Origin: an uncultured Eubacteriales bacterium | GTDB lineage: Bacteria; Bacillota; Clostridia; Oscillospirales; Acutalibacteraceae | DNA length: 64,000 nucleotides | Assembly (NCBI GenBank): GCA_934457415.1 | Contig: CAKSHM010000006.1 | Span: 115,025-179,024, forward strand | Direction: 5' to 3' | Shown here: in pieces, positions 22,119-30,000 of the stretch | Numbering within the stretch: the first letter of the stretch is position 1 | Layout: each line of letters begins with the position of its first letter | The notes under the pieces: model-generated | Database searches by the model: none | Seen by the model: only the letters and a program-made list of their open reading frames with translations | What the model was told of the DNA's origin: nothing | Made by a program: the position numbers and the translations under genes

Positions 22119-24752
22119 ATGAGTCACAAGTATGTTTACCTTTTCAGCGAAGGAAACGCAAAAATGCGTGAGCTTCTCGGCGGTAAGGGTGCTAACCTTG
22201 CAGAGATGACCGGTCTCGGTCTTCCCGTTCCGCAGGGCTTCACAATTTCAACCGAGGCATGCACTCAGTACTATGAGGACGGCCAGAAGATCAATGATGA
22301 AATTCAGGCTCAGATTATGGAGTACATCGAAAAGATGGAGAAAATCACCGGCAAGAAGTTCGGCGATAAAGAAAATCCGCTCCTTGTTTCGGTTCGTTCA
22401 GGCGCACGTGCATCAATGCCCGGCATGATGGACACTATTCTTAACCTCGGACTTAATGAAGAAGTTGTCAATGTTATTGCAGAAAAATCCAATAACCCCC
22501 GTTGGGCTTGGGACTGCTACAGAAGATTTATTCAGATGTATTCCGATGTTGTTATGGAAGTCGGTAAGAAGTACTTTGAGCAGCTTATTGACGCTATGAA
22601 GGAAAAGAGAGGCGTTACTCAGGACGTTGAGCTTACTGCTGACGATCTTAAAGAGCTTGCTTCGCAGTTTAAGGCTGAATACAAATCGAAAATCGGTTCT
22701 GACTTCCCGACTGATCCTAAGGAACAGTTAATGGGAGCAATAAAGGCCGTTTTCCGCTCATGGGACAACCCCCGCGCTAATGTTTACCGCCGTGATAACG
22801 ATATCCCGTATTCTTGGGGTACCGCTGTTAACGTTCAGATGATGGCATTCGGTAACATGGGCGACGATTGCGGAACAGGCGTTGCATTTACCCGCGACCC
22901 TGCCACAGGCGCAAAGGGACTCTTCGGTGAGTTCCTTACAAACGCTCAGGGCGAAGATGTTGTTGCAGGCGTTCGTACTCCTATGCATATCTCCGAAATG
23001 GAAGAGAAGTTCCCCGAAGCATTCAAGCAGTTTAAGGATGTTTGCCAGCGTCTTGAAAATCATTACCGCGATATGCAGGACATGGAGTTCACCGTTGAGC
23101 ACGGAAAGCTTTTCATGCTCCAGACACGTAACGGTAAGAGAACCGCACAGGCAGCTCTTAAAATTGCCTGTGATCTTGTTGACGAGGGTATGATTACAGA
23201 CGAGGAAGCTGTTCTTATGATAGATCCCCGTAACCTTGATACTCTTCTTCACCCGCAGTTTGACGCTAAGGCGTTAAAGGCTGCAACTCCTATCGGAAAG
23301 GCTCTCCCCGCTTCCCCCGGCGCTGCTTGCGGTAAAATTGTTTTCACCGCTGAAGACGCTAAGAATTGGGGCGCTAAGGGCGAAAAGGTAGTTCTCGTTC
23401 GTCTCGAAACTTCACCTGAAGATATCGAAGGCATGAAAGCCGCTCAGGGTATTCTTACCGTTCGCGGCGGTATGACCTCACACGCTGCCGTTGTTGCGCG
23501 CGGTATGGGTACATGCTGCGTTTCCGGCTGCACCGCTATCAATATGGATGAGGAAAACAAGCAGTTCACTCTTTCCGGCAAGACCTATCATGAAGGAGAC
23601 TTCATTTCGCTTGACGGTTCTACCGGAAATATTTATGACGGAATTATCCCGACTGTTGACGCTTCTATAGCAGGCGAATTCGGAAGAATCATGGGCTGGG
23701 CGGACAAGTACCGCAAGCTCGGCGTTCGCACAAATGCGGACACTCCGCGTGACGCTAAGAAGGCTGCAGAGCTCGGTGCTGAGGGAATCGGTCTTTGCCG
23801 TACAGAGCACATGTTCTTTGAGGGCGACAGAATTGATTACTTCCGTCAGATGATTTGTTCTTCAACCGTTGAAGAGCGCGAAAAGGCCCTTGAAAACATT
23901 ATCCCCTTCCAGCAGGGCGACTTTGAGAAGCTTTATGAAGCTCTTGAAGGAAAGCCGGTAACTATCCGCTTCCTCGATCCTCCGCTTCATGAGTTTGTTC
24001 CTACAGAAGAGGCTGACATCAAGAAGCTTGCTAACGCACAGGGCAAGAGCGTTGAGGATATCAAAGCTATCATCGCTTCTCTTCACGAGGCTAACCCGAT
24101 GATGGGACACCGCGGCTGCCGTCTTGCAGTTACCTATCCGGAAATTGCCAAGATGCAGACAACTGCCGTTATCCGTGCGGCCATAAATGTTAAGAAGGCT
24201 CATGCCGACTGGAACATCGTTCCTGAAATCATGATTCCGCTCGTAGGCGATGTTAAAGAGCTTAAATATGTTAAGAAGACCGTTGTTGAAACCGCAGACG
24301 CTGAAATCGCAGCTGCAGGAATCGACCTTAAGTATGAAGTAGGTACCATGATTGAAATTCCGCGCGCAGCTCTCACTGCAGACGAAATTGCAAAAGAAGC
24401 TGAGTTCTTCTGCTTCGGTACAAACGACCTTACTCAGATGACTTACGGCTTCAGCCGTGACGACGCAGGTAAGTTCCTCGATGCCTATTATGACGCTAAG
24501 ATTTTCGAAAACGATCCGTTTGCGAAGCTTGATCAGGTAGGCGTTGGCAAGCTTATGGAAATGGCTGTTAAGCTCGGTAAGGGCGTAAGAAAAGACCTCC
24601 ACTGCGGTATCTGCGGAGAGCACGGCGGCGACCCGTCCTCTGTTGAGTTCTGCCACAAGATCGGTCTTGATTATGTTTCCTGCTCACCGTTCCGTGTTCC
24701 GATTGCCCGTCTTGCAGCAGCACAGGCTGCTATAAAGGACGGCAGGAACTAA
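22119..24752 (+). CDS. ppdK: Pyruvate, phosphate dikinase
   Basis: PPDK interconverts pyruvate + ATP + Pi and PEP + AMP + PPi, a central reversible step in many anaerobes. The 877-residue protein has the ATP-grasp domain (GGKGANLAEMTGLGLPVPQGF, SVRSGARASMPGMMDTILNLG), the phosphohistidine site GGMTSHAAVVARGMG, and the C-terminal PEP domain with GTNDLTQMTYG and catalytic CGICGEHGG. ATG 22119 lies nine bases after AGGAGG (22101-22107). Arginine codons are mostly CGT/CGC, unlike neighbours that favour AGA, which suggests high expression. Confidence 0.98.
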   Translation: MSHKYVYLFSEGNAKMRELLGGKGANLAEMTGLGLPVPQGFTISTEACTQYYEDGQKINDEIQAQIMEYIEKMEKITGKKFGDKENPLLVSVRSGARASMPGMMDTILNLGLNEEVVNVIAEKSNNPRWAWDCYRRFIQMYSDVVMEVGKKYFEQLIDAMKEKRGVTQDVELTADDLKELASQFKAEYKSKIGSDFPTDPKEQLMGAIKAVFRSWDNPRANVYRRDNDIPYSWGTAVNVQMMAFGNMGDDCGTGVAFTRDPATGAKGLFGEFLTNAQGEDVVAGVRTPMHISEMEEKFPEAFKQFKDVCQRLENHYRDMQDMEFTVEHGKLFMLQTRNGKRTAQAALKIACDLVDEGMITDEEAVLMIDPRNLDTLLHPQFDAKALKAATPIGKALPASPGAACGKIVFTAEDAKNWGAKGEKVVLVRLETSPEDIEGMKAAQGILTVRGGMTSHAAVVARGMGTCCVSGCTAINMDEENKQFTLSGKTYHEGDFISLDGSTGNIYDGIIPTVDASIAGEFGRIMGWADKYRKLGVRTNADTPRDAKKAAELGAEGIGLCRTEHMFFEGDRIDYFRQMICSSTVEEREKALENIIPFQQGDFEKLYEALEGKPVTIRFLDPPLHEFVPTEEADIKKLANAQGKSVEDIKAIIASLHEANPMMGHRGCRLAVTYPEIAKMQTTAVIRAAINVKKAHADWNIVPEIMIPLVGDVKELKYVKKTVVETADAEIAAAGIDLKYEVGTMIEIPRAALTADEIAKEAEFFCFGTNDLTQMTYGFSRDDAGKFLDAYYDAKIFENDPFAKLDQVGVGKLMEMAVKLGKGVRKDLHCGICGEHGGDPSSVEFCHKIGLDYVSCSPFRVPIARLAAAQAAIKDGRN

Positions 24753-24754
24753 TC

Positions 24755-24877
24755 GAGTATACCAAATATGCTGAGTTCACTCTCACAAAAGAGGATGCCG
24801 TGCGATACCTGTATGCCGATTCAACGAAGCACCGTGTGCATTGCTTTGAAGACATTAAGGTAAGCTTGTATATTTAA
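24755..24877 (+). pseudogene. Orphan C-terminal gene fragment, 40 codons
   Basis: Directly after the ppdK stop an open stretch reads EYTKYAEFTLTKEDAVRYLY, then ADSTKHRVHCFEDIKVSLYI and a stop. There is no start codon with RBS, yet the composition is protein-like. Codons such as CGA, CGT and CTG differ from the neighbouring AGA-rich genes. It looks like the tail of a lost gene, possibly from a mobile element, cut by the ppdK end. The family was not recognised. Confidence 0.5.
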
Positions 24878-24881
24878 AGTG

Positions 24882-24915
24882 AAATTCCTCTGCCGAAAAA
24901 CCGGCAGAGGAATTT
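24882..24915 (+). terminator. Terminator after ppdK
   Basis: A 14-bp stem (AAATTCCTCTGCCG with its complement at 24902-24915) ends in TTTTTG. No further gene is visible between here and 25025. Confidence 0.85.
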
Positions 24916-25025
24916 TTGTATAATCGCACATTTTTAAGTTATATGTTTTGCTTTATGACATACACACAGCGGCCCGTCCCCATATAAAAACCGAAGAGTA
25001 TAAAACTCGCTTAAATAAAAAGATT

Positions 25026-25049
25026 CCGCGGCAATTAAAACTGCCGCGG
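25026..25049. terminator. Terminator after kdgK
   Basis: CCGCGGCA (25026-25033) and TGCCGCGG (25042-25049) form a GC-rich stem. The minus-strand side continues AATCTTTTTATTT, so it ends the eda-kdgK transcript. Confidence 0.85.
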
Positions 25050-25067
25050 TTTTTGCTTTTGTTAGAC

Positions 25068-26090
25068 TTATCTCTGAACTCTTCCCGAGCCATCGCCTAA
25101 AGCAAGTTTTTCAACCTCTGCAACGCTTACGCGGTTAAAGTCACCCTCGACCGAATGCTTAAGCGCAGAAGCGGCAACCGCAAATTCAACGGCTTCCTGT
25201 GTATTTTTACCGCTGACGAGCGAATAGATGAGGCCTGCTCCAAAGCTGTCTCCTCCGCCTACACGGTCAACTATTCTTAAATGATATTCCTTAGAGAAGC
25301 AATAATCCTTTCCGTCGTACAGCATAGCCGCCCAATCATTATCGCTGGCGCTGATAGATGTGCGGAGAGTTATTGCAACCTTTTCAAATCCGAATTTATC
25401 GGCAAGCTGTTTTGCAACGCTCTTGTAGCCCTCTTTATTGAGCTTTCCGCCGTAGATATCAGTATTCTCTGCCTCAATTCCGAAAACATCCTTTGCGTCC
25501 TCTTCATTTGAAATGCAGACATCGACATATTTGCAAAGCTCGCTCATAGCCGCTCTCGCCTGTTCTCTGGTCCAGAGCTTGCCACGGTAATTAAGGTCAC
25601 AGCTGACCTTTACACCGTGCTTTTTAGCGGCAATACAGGCATCCTTGCAGATTTCAACAAGATTTTCGCCCAAAGCCGGAGTAATCCCCGTAAAATGAAA
25701 CCACTCGGCACCCTCGAAAATTTTATCCCAATTGAAATCTTCCTTTTTGGCCTTTTGAATTGCAGAGCCTGCGCGGTCATAAATACAAACACTGCCGCGC
25801 TGAGAAGCGCCCTTTTCAAGATAATAAATTCCCACTCTGTCTCCGCCGCGAATAATATTATTTGTATCAACGCCGAAGTATCTTAAGGAATTGACAGCCG
25901 CCTGACCTATAGCATGTGTCGGAAGCTTTGTTACAAATGACGCGTCAAGCCCGAAATTTGCAAGAGAAACCGCAACATTTGCTTCTCCTCCGCCAAAGGT
26001 TGCCTGAAGCTGATCATTCTGAAAAAATCTGTAATATCCGTTAGGCGCAAGCCTTAGCATTATTTCTCCGAAGGTTACTATCTTACCCAT
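25068..26090 (-). CDS. kdgK: 2-dehydro-3-deoxygluconate kinase (PfkB family)
   Basis: The 340-residue sugar kinase has GEIMLRLAPNGYYRFFQND, the GGGEANVAVSLANFG glycine stretch, VSCDLNYRGKLW and the catalytic anion-hole motif GGGDSFGAGLIYSL. Pairing with eda and an IclR regulator gives a ketodeoxygluconate route: KDG is phosphorylated here to KDPG. Such genes serve uronate and pectin breakdown. Its start overlaps the end of eda by eight bases. Confidence 0.93.
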   Translation of the reverse strand: MGKIVTFGEIMLRLAPNGYYRFFQNDQLQATFGGGEANVAVSLANFGLDASFVTKLPTHAIGQAAVNSLRYFGVDTNNIIRGGDRVGIYYLEKGASQRGSVCIYDRAGSAIQKAKKEDFNWDKIFEGAEWFHFTGITPALGENLVEICKDACIAAKKHGVKVSCDLNYRGKLWTREQARAAMSELCKYVDVCISNEEDAKDVFGIEAENTDIYGGKLNKEGYKSVAKQLADKFGFEKVAITLRTSISASDNDWAAMLYDGKDYCFSKEYHLRIVDRVGGGDSFGAGLIYSLVSGKNTQEAVEFAVAASALKHSVEGDFNRVSVAEVEKLALGDGSGRVQR

Positions 26091-26727
26091 TGTTTCTTAT
26101 CTCCTTTAAAAGCTCTACTGCGGCGGCTGTAAGCTCTTCAATAGCCTTAAAGTCTCCCGACGCGATTTTATCCGACGGAACCATCCAGCTGCCTCCGCAG
26201 GCGAATATCGCCTTGCAGTTTAAATATTCCTTAAGATTTGAAGTATTTATTCCGCCGGTCGGCATGAATTTAACCGTTGTATACGGAGCTGACATTGCCT
26301 TTATCATTTTAATTCCGCCTGCTGCCTCGGCAGGGAAAAATTTGAGACAAGTAAGACCTAAGGAAAGTGCCTTTTCAATTTCCGTCGGAGTGCAGACTCC
26401 CGGGATTACCGGATAGCCTTTTTCTATACAGTGGCTTACAACCTCCGGATTAAGTCCCGGACTTACTATAAAGCTTGCTCCTGCAGCCATTGCCTTATCC
26501 GCCTGAGAACATGTAAGAACTGTTCCTGCGGCAATAAGCATATCCGGGAATTCCTTTGAGATAAGTTCTATTGCCTCTTCGGCAGCCGCAGTTCTGAATG
26601 TGATTTCGGCACAGTTTATACCGCCGTTTCTTAAAGCTTTTGCGAGATTTACGGCGTCCTTAGCGTCGTCAATCTTAACTACCGGCACAACACCGGTATC
26701 GCTGATTTTCTTAATTAAATCTTTCAT
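26083..26727 (-). CDS. eda: 2-keto-3-deoxy-6-phosphogluconate aldolase
   Basis: The 214-residue aldolase splits KDPG into pyruvate and glyceraldehyde 3-phosphate. VVPVVKIDD, the catalytic Glu in CAEITFRTAA, AAGTVLTCSQ, PGVCTPTEIEKAL and the Schiff-base lysine in LTCLKFFPAEAAGG are visible. It is the first gene of the operon, behind a promoter with several GTTTC/GAAAC half-sites. Confidence 0.96.
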   Translation of the reverse strand: MKDLIKKISDTGVVPVVKIDDAKDAVNLAKALRNGGINCAEITFRTAAAEEAIELISKEFPDMLIAAGTVLTCSQADKAMAAGASFIVSPGLNPEVVSHCIEKGYPVIPGVCTPTEIEKALSLGLTCLKFFPAEAAGGIKMIKAMSAPYTTVKFMPTGGINTSNLKEYLNCKAIFACGGSWMVPSDKIASGDFKAIEELTAAAVELLKEIRNNG

Positions 26728-26740
26728 TGCTTTGCTCCTT

Positions 26741-26785
26741 GTTTCACATAGCGAAACAGCGTTTCGCGATACGAAACACCGTTTC
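26741..26785. promoter_or_regulatory. Array of KdgR-like operator half-sites
   Basis: Five half-sites alternate: GTTTC (26741), GAAAC (26753), GTTTC (26761), GAAAC (26773), GTTTC (26781). They form two GAAACA-NN-GTTTC palindromes (26753-26765 and 26773-26785) exactly 20 bp apart, and GTTTCG-N5-CGAAAC (26761-26777) between them. GAAACA-NN-GTTTC matches the enterobacterial KdgR (IclR family) consensus as I know it. The array lies between the eda promoter -10 and the eda start. Confidence 0.8.
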
Positions 26786-26799
26786 TGTTTTCCAAACTT

Positions 26800-26827
26800 A
26801 TTATAACACCGGCGAAAAAAAAGTCAA
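26800..26827 (-). promoter_or_regulatory. Promoter of eda-kdgK
   Basis: On the minus strand TTGACT (26822-26827) and TATAAT (26800-26805) are 16 bp apart. The operator array begins 15 bases downstream of the -10, so bound repressor would overlap the transcription start. Confidence 0.75.
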
Positions 26828-26890
26828 GGAATAATTGAAAAAGAAAACAAAATATGATAAAATTTAAAATTATAAAGGAGTGTGATATGC

Positions 26891-27640
26891 TTGTCTGAAA
26901 ACTCATCAGTGCAATCGGTATCAAGAACATTTTCTCTTATAGAGCTAATATGTACTAACGGACCGCTTGGAATAACCGAGCTTTCCGTTATGTCGGGACT
27001 TAATAAAACAACGGTGTTCAGACTTCTTTCTACCCTTTGCGAACTTTCCTACGTAAGGAAAAACGAAAAAACGGAAAAATACGAATTAACATTAAAATTC
27101 TTAAAGCTTTCCTCTAAAACGCTTTGCTCTATTGATATAAGACGCTATTCCCGCCCGCACCTTGAAAAGCTTTCGGATTTAACCGGAGAAACGGTGCATT
27201 TGGTTGAAAGAAATGAAAATGAGATAATTTATATTGACAAATATGAGTCTATGCAGAATTCTGTGCGAATGGTATCAAGGATAGGGCTTTCGCTCCCCCT
27301 GATTTATACTGCGGTCGGCAAGTCGATAATGGCAAAGCTACCCATATCCGAAATAAAGAGTATATGGAATTCAACAAAAATCGAGAAAAAAACTCCTTTC
27401 ACCGTCACCGATTTCGGGGAATTTTTAAAAGAACTTGAAAGCATTAAAAAATCGGGCTTTGCTACGGATATGGAAGAAAACGAAGAGGGTGTAAGGTGTG
27501 TTGCGGCGGCAATTCCCGATATTTACGGAGAATATAAATACGCTTTAAGCGTTTCCGCTCCGGCATCAAGAATGAGTGAAGAAAAGCTGAAGGAAACGGC
27601 AAGACTTGTTCTTGAAGCCGCTTCGAATATTTCGAAATGA
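26891..27640 (+). CDS. IclR-family regulator, probable KdgR
   Basis: The 249-residue protein has an N-terminal winged helix (LGITELSVMSGLNKTTVFRLLSTL) and a C-terminal IclR ligand domain (LTGETVHLVERNENEIIYIDKYE, AVGKSIMAKL, ENEEGVRCVAAAIPD). TTG 26891 is the likely start because AAAGGAG (26874-26880) is ten bases ahead. The GTG at 26882 is too close and the ATG at 26887 is out of frame. It diverges from eda-kdgK across the half-site array. The effector is presumably KDG or a related keto acid. Confidence 0.88.
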   Translation: MSENSSVQSVSRTFSLIELICTNGPLGITELSVMSGLNKTTVFRLLSTLCELSYVRKNEKTEKYELTLKFLKLSSKTLCSIDIRRYSRPHLEKLSDLTGETVHLVERNENEIIYIDKYESMQNSVRMVSRIGLSLPLIYTAVGKSIMAKLPISEIKSIWNSTKIEKKTPFTVTDFGEFLKELESIKKSGFATDMEENEEGVRCVAAAIPDIYGEYKYALSVSAPASRMSEEKLKETARLVLEAASNISK

Positions 27641-27672
27641 AATATTCAACTGTCGGAGCGCATTTATCAAGC

Positions 27673-27885
27673 TAGACATTAGACGTTAGACACTAGACAC
27701 TAGAAAATACCCCTCAGTCAGCTAACGCTGACAGCTCCCCTCTATATGCTGACGCATAAGAAGGGAGCCTTTTTTAGTCTCTGCACAAACCCAAGCCTCC
27801 ACTTCAGCCGGAAGGGTTTGGTTATATAAGCGCTGACAAGCGCACATCAGTCTAATGTCTAAAATCTAGCGTCTAGTATCTAGAA
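27673..27885. repeat. Heptamer-flanked repeat element, copy A
   Basis: Tandem 7-mers TAGACAT, TAGACGT, TAGACAC, TAGACAC (27673-27700) open the element, and inverted 7-mers TCTAATG, TCTAAAA, TCTAGCG, TCTAGTA, TCTAGAA (27851-27885) close it. The interior holds ACCCCTCAGTCAGC, AAGGGAGCC and AGGGTTTGGTTATATAAG, shared with copy B at 32345-32504. No ORF is present. The 7-bp phase and mixed sequence suggest a slippage-prone array at the ends of a non-autonomous element. Confidence 0.75.
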
Positions 27886-28000
27886 AAATACCCCTCAGTT
27901 GCGCATATTACGCACCGGCGATTTTCCTCCGGAAGACGGAAATCCTTTTGTCTGCTGACGCGGACATTTCCCCTAACAGGGGAATCTCCTCTGTTAAGCA
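27886..28000. repeat. Second ACCCCTCAGT module
   Basis: Directly after the right heptamer array a second ACCCCTCAGT stretch begins (27889-27898), with a different interior containing CCGGCGATTTTCCTCCGG and the hairpin TTCCCCTAACAGGGGAA (27968-27984). It appears to be a related module placed in tandem with copy A. No gene is visible. Confidence 0.45.
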
Positions 28001-28006
28001 TACAGA

Positions 28007-28046
28007 AAACCTCCGATTTCGCAAGAATTTGCGAAATCGGAGGTTT
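28007..28046. terminator. Long-stem terminator between iclR and the ABC exporter
   Basis: An 18-bp perfect stem (28007-28024 with 28029-28046) with a 4-base loop and flanking A/T runs ends just before the exporter gene stop. It probably works for the minus strand, and for the plus strand as a backup. Confidence 0.8.
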
Positions 28047-28050
28047 AATT

Positions 28051-30000
28051 TTATTCAAGTTCAAATGCACCGGTATAGAGCTGATAGTACATTCCCTTTT
28101 CGGCAATCAGCTTTTCATGATTTCCTCTTTCAATAATCACACCGTGGTCAAGCACCATTATAACATCTGAATTCTTGACAGTTGAAAGTCTGTGGGCGAT
28201 AACAAATACAGTTCTTCCCTCCATCAGCTTATCCATTCCGCGCTGAACGATCGACTCGGTTCTGGTATCAATAGAAGAAGTCGCCTCATCGAGAATCATA
28301 ACGGGCGGGTCTGCCACCGCGGCTCTCGCAATTGAAATAAGCTGCCTTTGACCCTGAGAAAGATTTGCGCCGTTATTTGTAATAACCGTATCATAACCGT
28401 AAGGCAGTCTGGAAATAAAATCGTCTGCTCCGACAAGTCGGGCAGCGTTTTCGCATTCTTCATCAGTTGCGTCAAGCCTGCCGTATCTTATATTATCGAG
28501 AACGCTTCCCGTAAACAGGTTTGTATCCTGCAAAACGATACCGAGCGAACGCCTTAAATCCGCCTTTTTGATTTTATTGATATTTATACCGTCATACCTT
28601 ATCTTGCCGTCGGCAATATCATAAAATCTGTTTATGAGATTTGTGATAGTGGTTTTCCCTGCACCTGTTGCCCCGACAAAAGCAACCTTTTGACCGGGAT
28701 TTGCATAAACGCTGACATCATGCAACACAGTTTTGCCCTCGACATATCCGAAATCAATATGGTCCATAACAACGTCACCCTTAAGCTCTGTCAAAGTGAC
28801 GGTGCCGTCATGATGAGGATGTTTCCATGCCCACATATCGGTTCTTTTATCGGTTTCCTTTAAGCTGCCGTCCTTATCCTTTGTGACATTGACAAGCGTT
28901 ACATAACCGTTGTCCGCCTCAGGCTCCATATCCATAAGCTTAAACACTCTGTCGGCGCCTGCCATACCCATTGCAACAACATTTATAAGCTGAGTTACCT
29001 GATTTATATTACCGGTAAACTGCTTTGCCATATTAAGAAACGGTACAATAACATCAATTGTCAGCACTCCGAGGCTTCCGGCGAAAATTGCGGAAATCGA
29101 AGGATTAGGAGCCTTTAAAAGCAGTAAAACTCCTCCTACGGTTGCAATAACGACATAAAGGATGTTTCCGATATTCTGAATTATCGGTCCTAAGCAGTTT
29201 GCATAGGCATTTGCCTTGAAGCTGTCGGAATAAAGCTGTTCATTTATTTCATCGAAACCCTTTTCGCATTTTTCCTCATGGCAAAAAACCTTTACTACCT
29301 TTTGTCCGCTCATCATTTCCTGAATGTAGCCCTCTGTTTTACCTAAAGACTGCTGCTGGCGGATAAAGTATTTAGCAGAGCCGCCGCCGACCTTTTTCGA
29401 AACAAATGCCATTCCCACAACGCCCAGCAATACAACAAGGGTCATCCACACACTGTAATAAAGCATTATAAAAAGTACGCATAAAACTATTATTGATGCC
29501 TGCAGAAGGGACGGCAGGGCTCTTGAAACAAGCTCGCGCATTGTATCAATATCATTGGTATAATAGCTCATGATATCGCCGTGCTTATTAGTATCGAAGA
29601 ATTTAACGGGAAGATTCTGCATTTCATTAAAAGTAAGCTTTCTCATTTTATTGAGGAAGCCCTGCGTTATAACAGCCATTATCTGCGACTGCAGGGTAAT
29701 ACTTATTATCGCAACAACATAAAGCGCGATAAGGATATATACCTTAGGAAGAATGACCGCCTTTGCCGCAGTCCAATCTCCGCTTTTGCAGAAGGTTACG
29801 ATATCCGCAATAACCTTTTGCTGAAAAATCGCAGGTATTGAGGAAACTACCGAGCAAAGTATCGTGCATACCGCCGCAAGCGGGACAAGCACCGGATAGG
29901 TTTTAAAGAGTATTCTTAACAGTCTTTTAAGGGAAGCGCCGTCAATTCTTTTTTTGCCAGTCGGCATTGGTCTTTTTCCGTTAAACTGTTTATTCGACAT
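28051..30000 (-). CDS. ABC exporter half-transporter B (TMD-NBD)
   Basis: The 649-residue protein has six membrane helices (about 40-340) and an ABC ATPase with Walker A GATGAGKTT, signature LSQGQRQ and Walker B VMILDEATSS, so a complete catalytic glutamate. About 40 extra residues (SLKETDKRTDMWAWKHPHH) are inserted between the membrane and nucleotide domains. Start 30000 follows GGAGGTG. It overlaps its partner by 11 bases and forms a MarR-led operon, pointing to a heterodimeric multidrug-type exporter. Substrate unknown. Confidence 0.92.
   Translation of the reverse strand: MSNKQFNGKRPMPTGKKRIDGASLKRLLRILFKTYPVLVPLAAVCTILCSVVSSIPAIFQQKVIADIVTFCKSGDWTAAKAVILPKVYILIALYVVAIISITLQSQIMAVITQGFLNKMRKLTFNEMQNLPVKFFDTNKHGDIMSYYTNDIDTMRELVSRALPSLLQASIIVLCVLFIMLYYSVWMTLVVLLGVVGMAFVSKKVGGGSAKYFIRQQQSLGKTEGYIQEMMSGQKVVKVFCHEEKCEKGFDEINEQLYSDSFKANAYANCLGPIIQNIGNILYVVIATVGGVLLLLKAPNPSISAIFAGSLGVLTIDVIVPFLNMAKQFTGNINQVTQLINVVAMGMAGADRVFKLMDMEPEADNGYVTLVNVTKDKDGSLKETDKRTDMWAWKHPHHDGTVTLTELKGDVVMDHIDFGYVEGKTVLHDVSVYANPGQKVAFVGATGAGKTTITNLINRFYDIADGKIRYDGININKIKKADLRRSLGIVLQDTNLFTGSVLDNIRYGRLDATDEECENAARLVGADDFISRLPYGYDTVITNNGANLSQGQRQLISIARAAVADPPVMILDEATSSIDTRTESIVQRGMDKLMEGRTVFVIAHRLSTVKNSDVIMVLDHGVIIERGNHEKLIAEKGMYYQLYTGAFELE

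Noticed and set aside
23862..24656. 264-codon minus-strand ORF inside ppdK
   Set aside because: It is antisense to a clearly coding, strongly codon-biased gene and shows no recognisable domain.
24916..25025. Small gene or RNA between the ppdK and kdgK terminators
   Set aside because: No ORF with an RBS and no convincing structure apart from the terminators was seen.
27673..27885. CRISPR array
   Set aside because: The repeats are only 7 bp, contiguous without unique spacers, and no cas genes are present.
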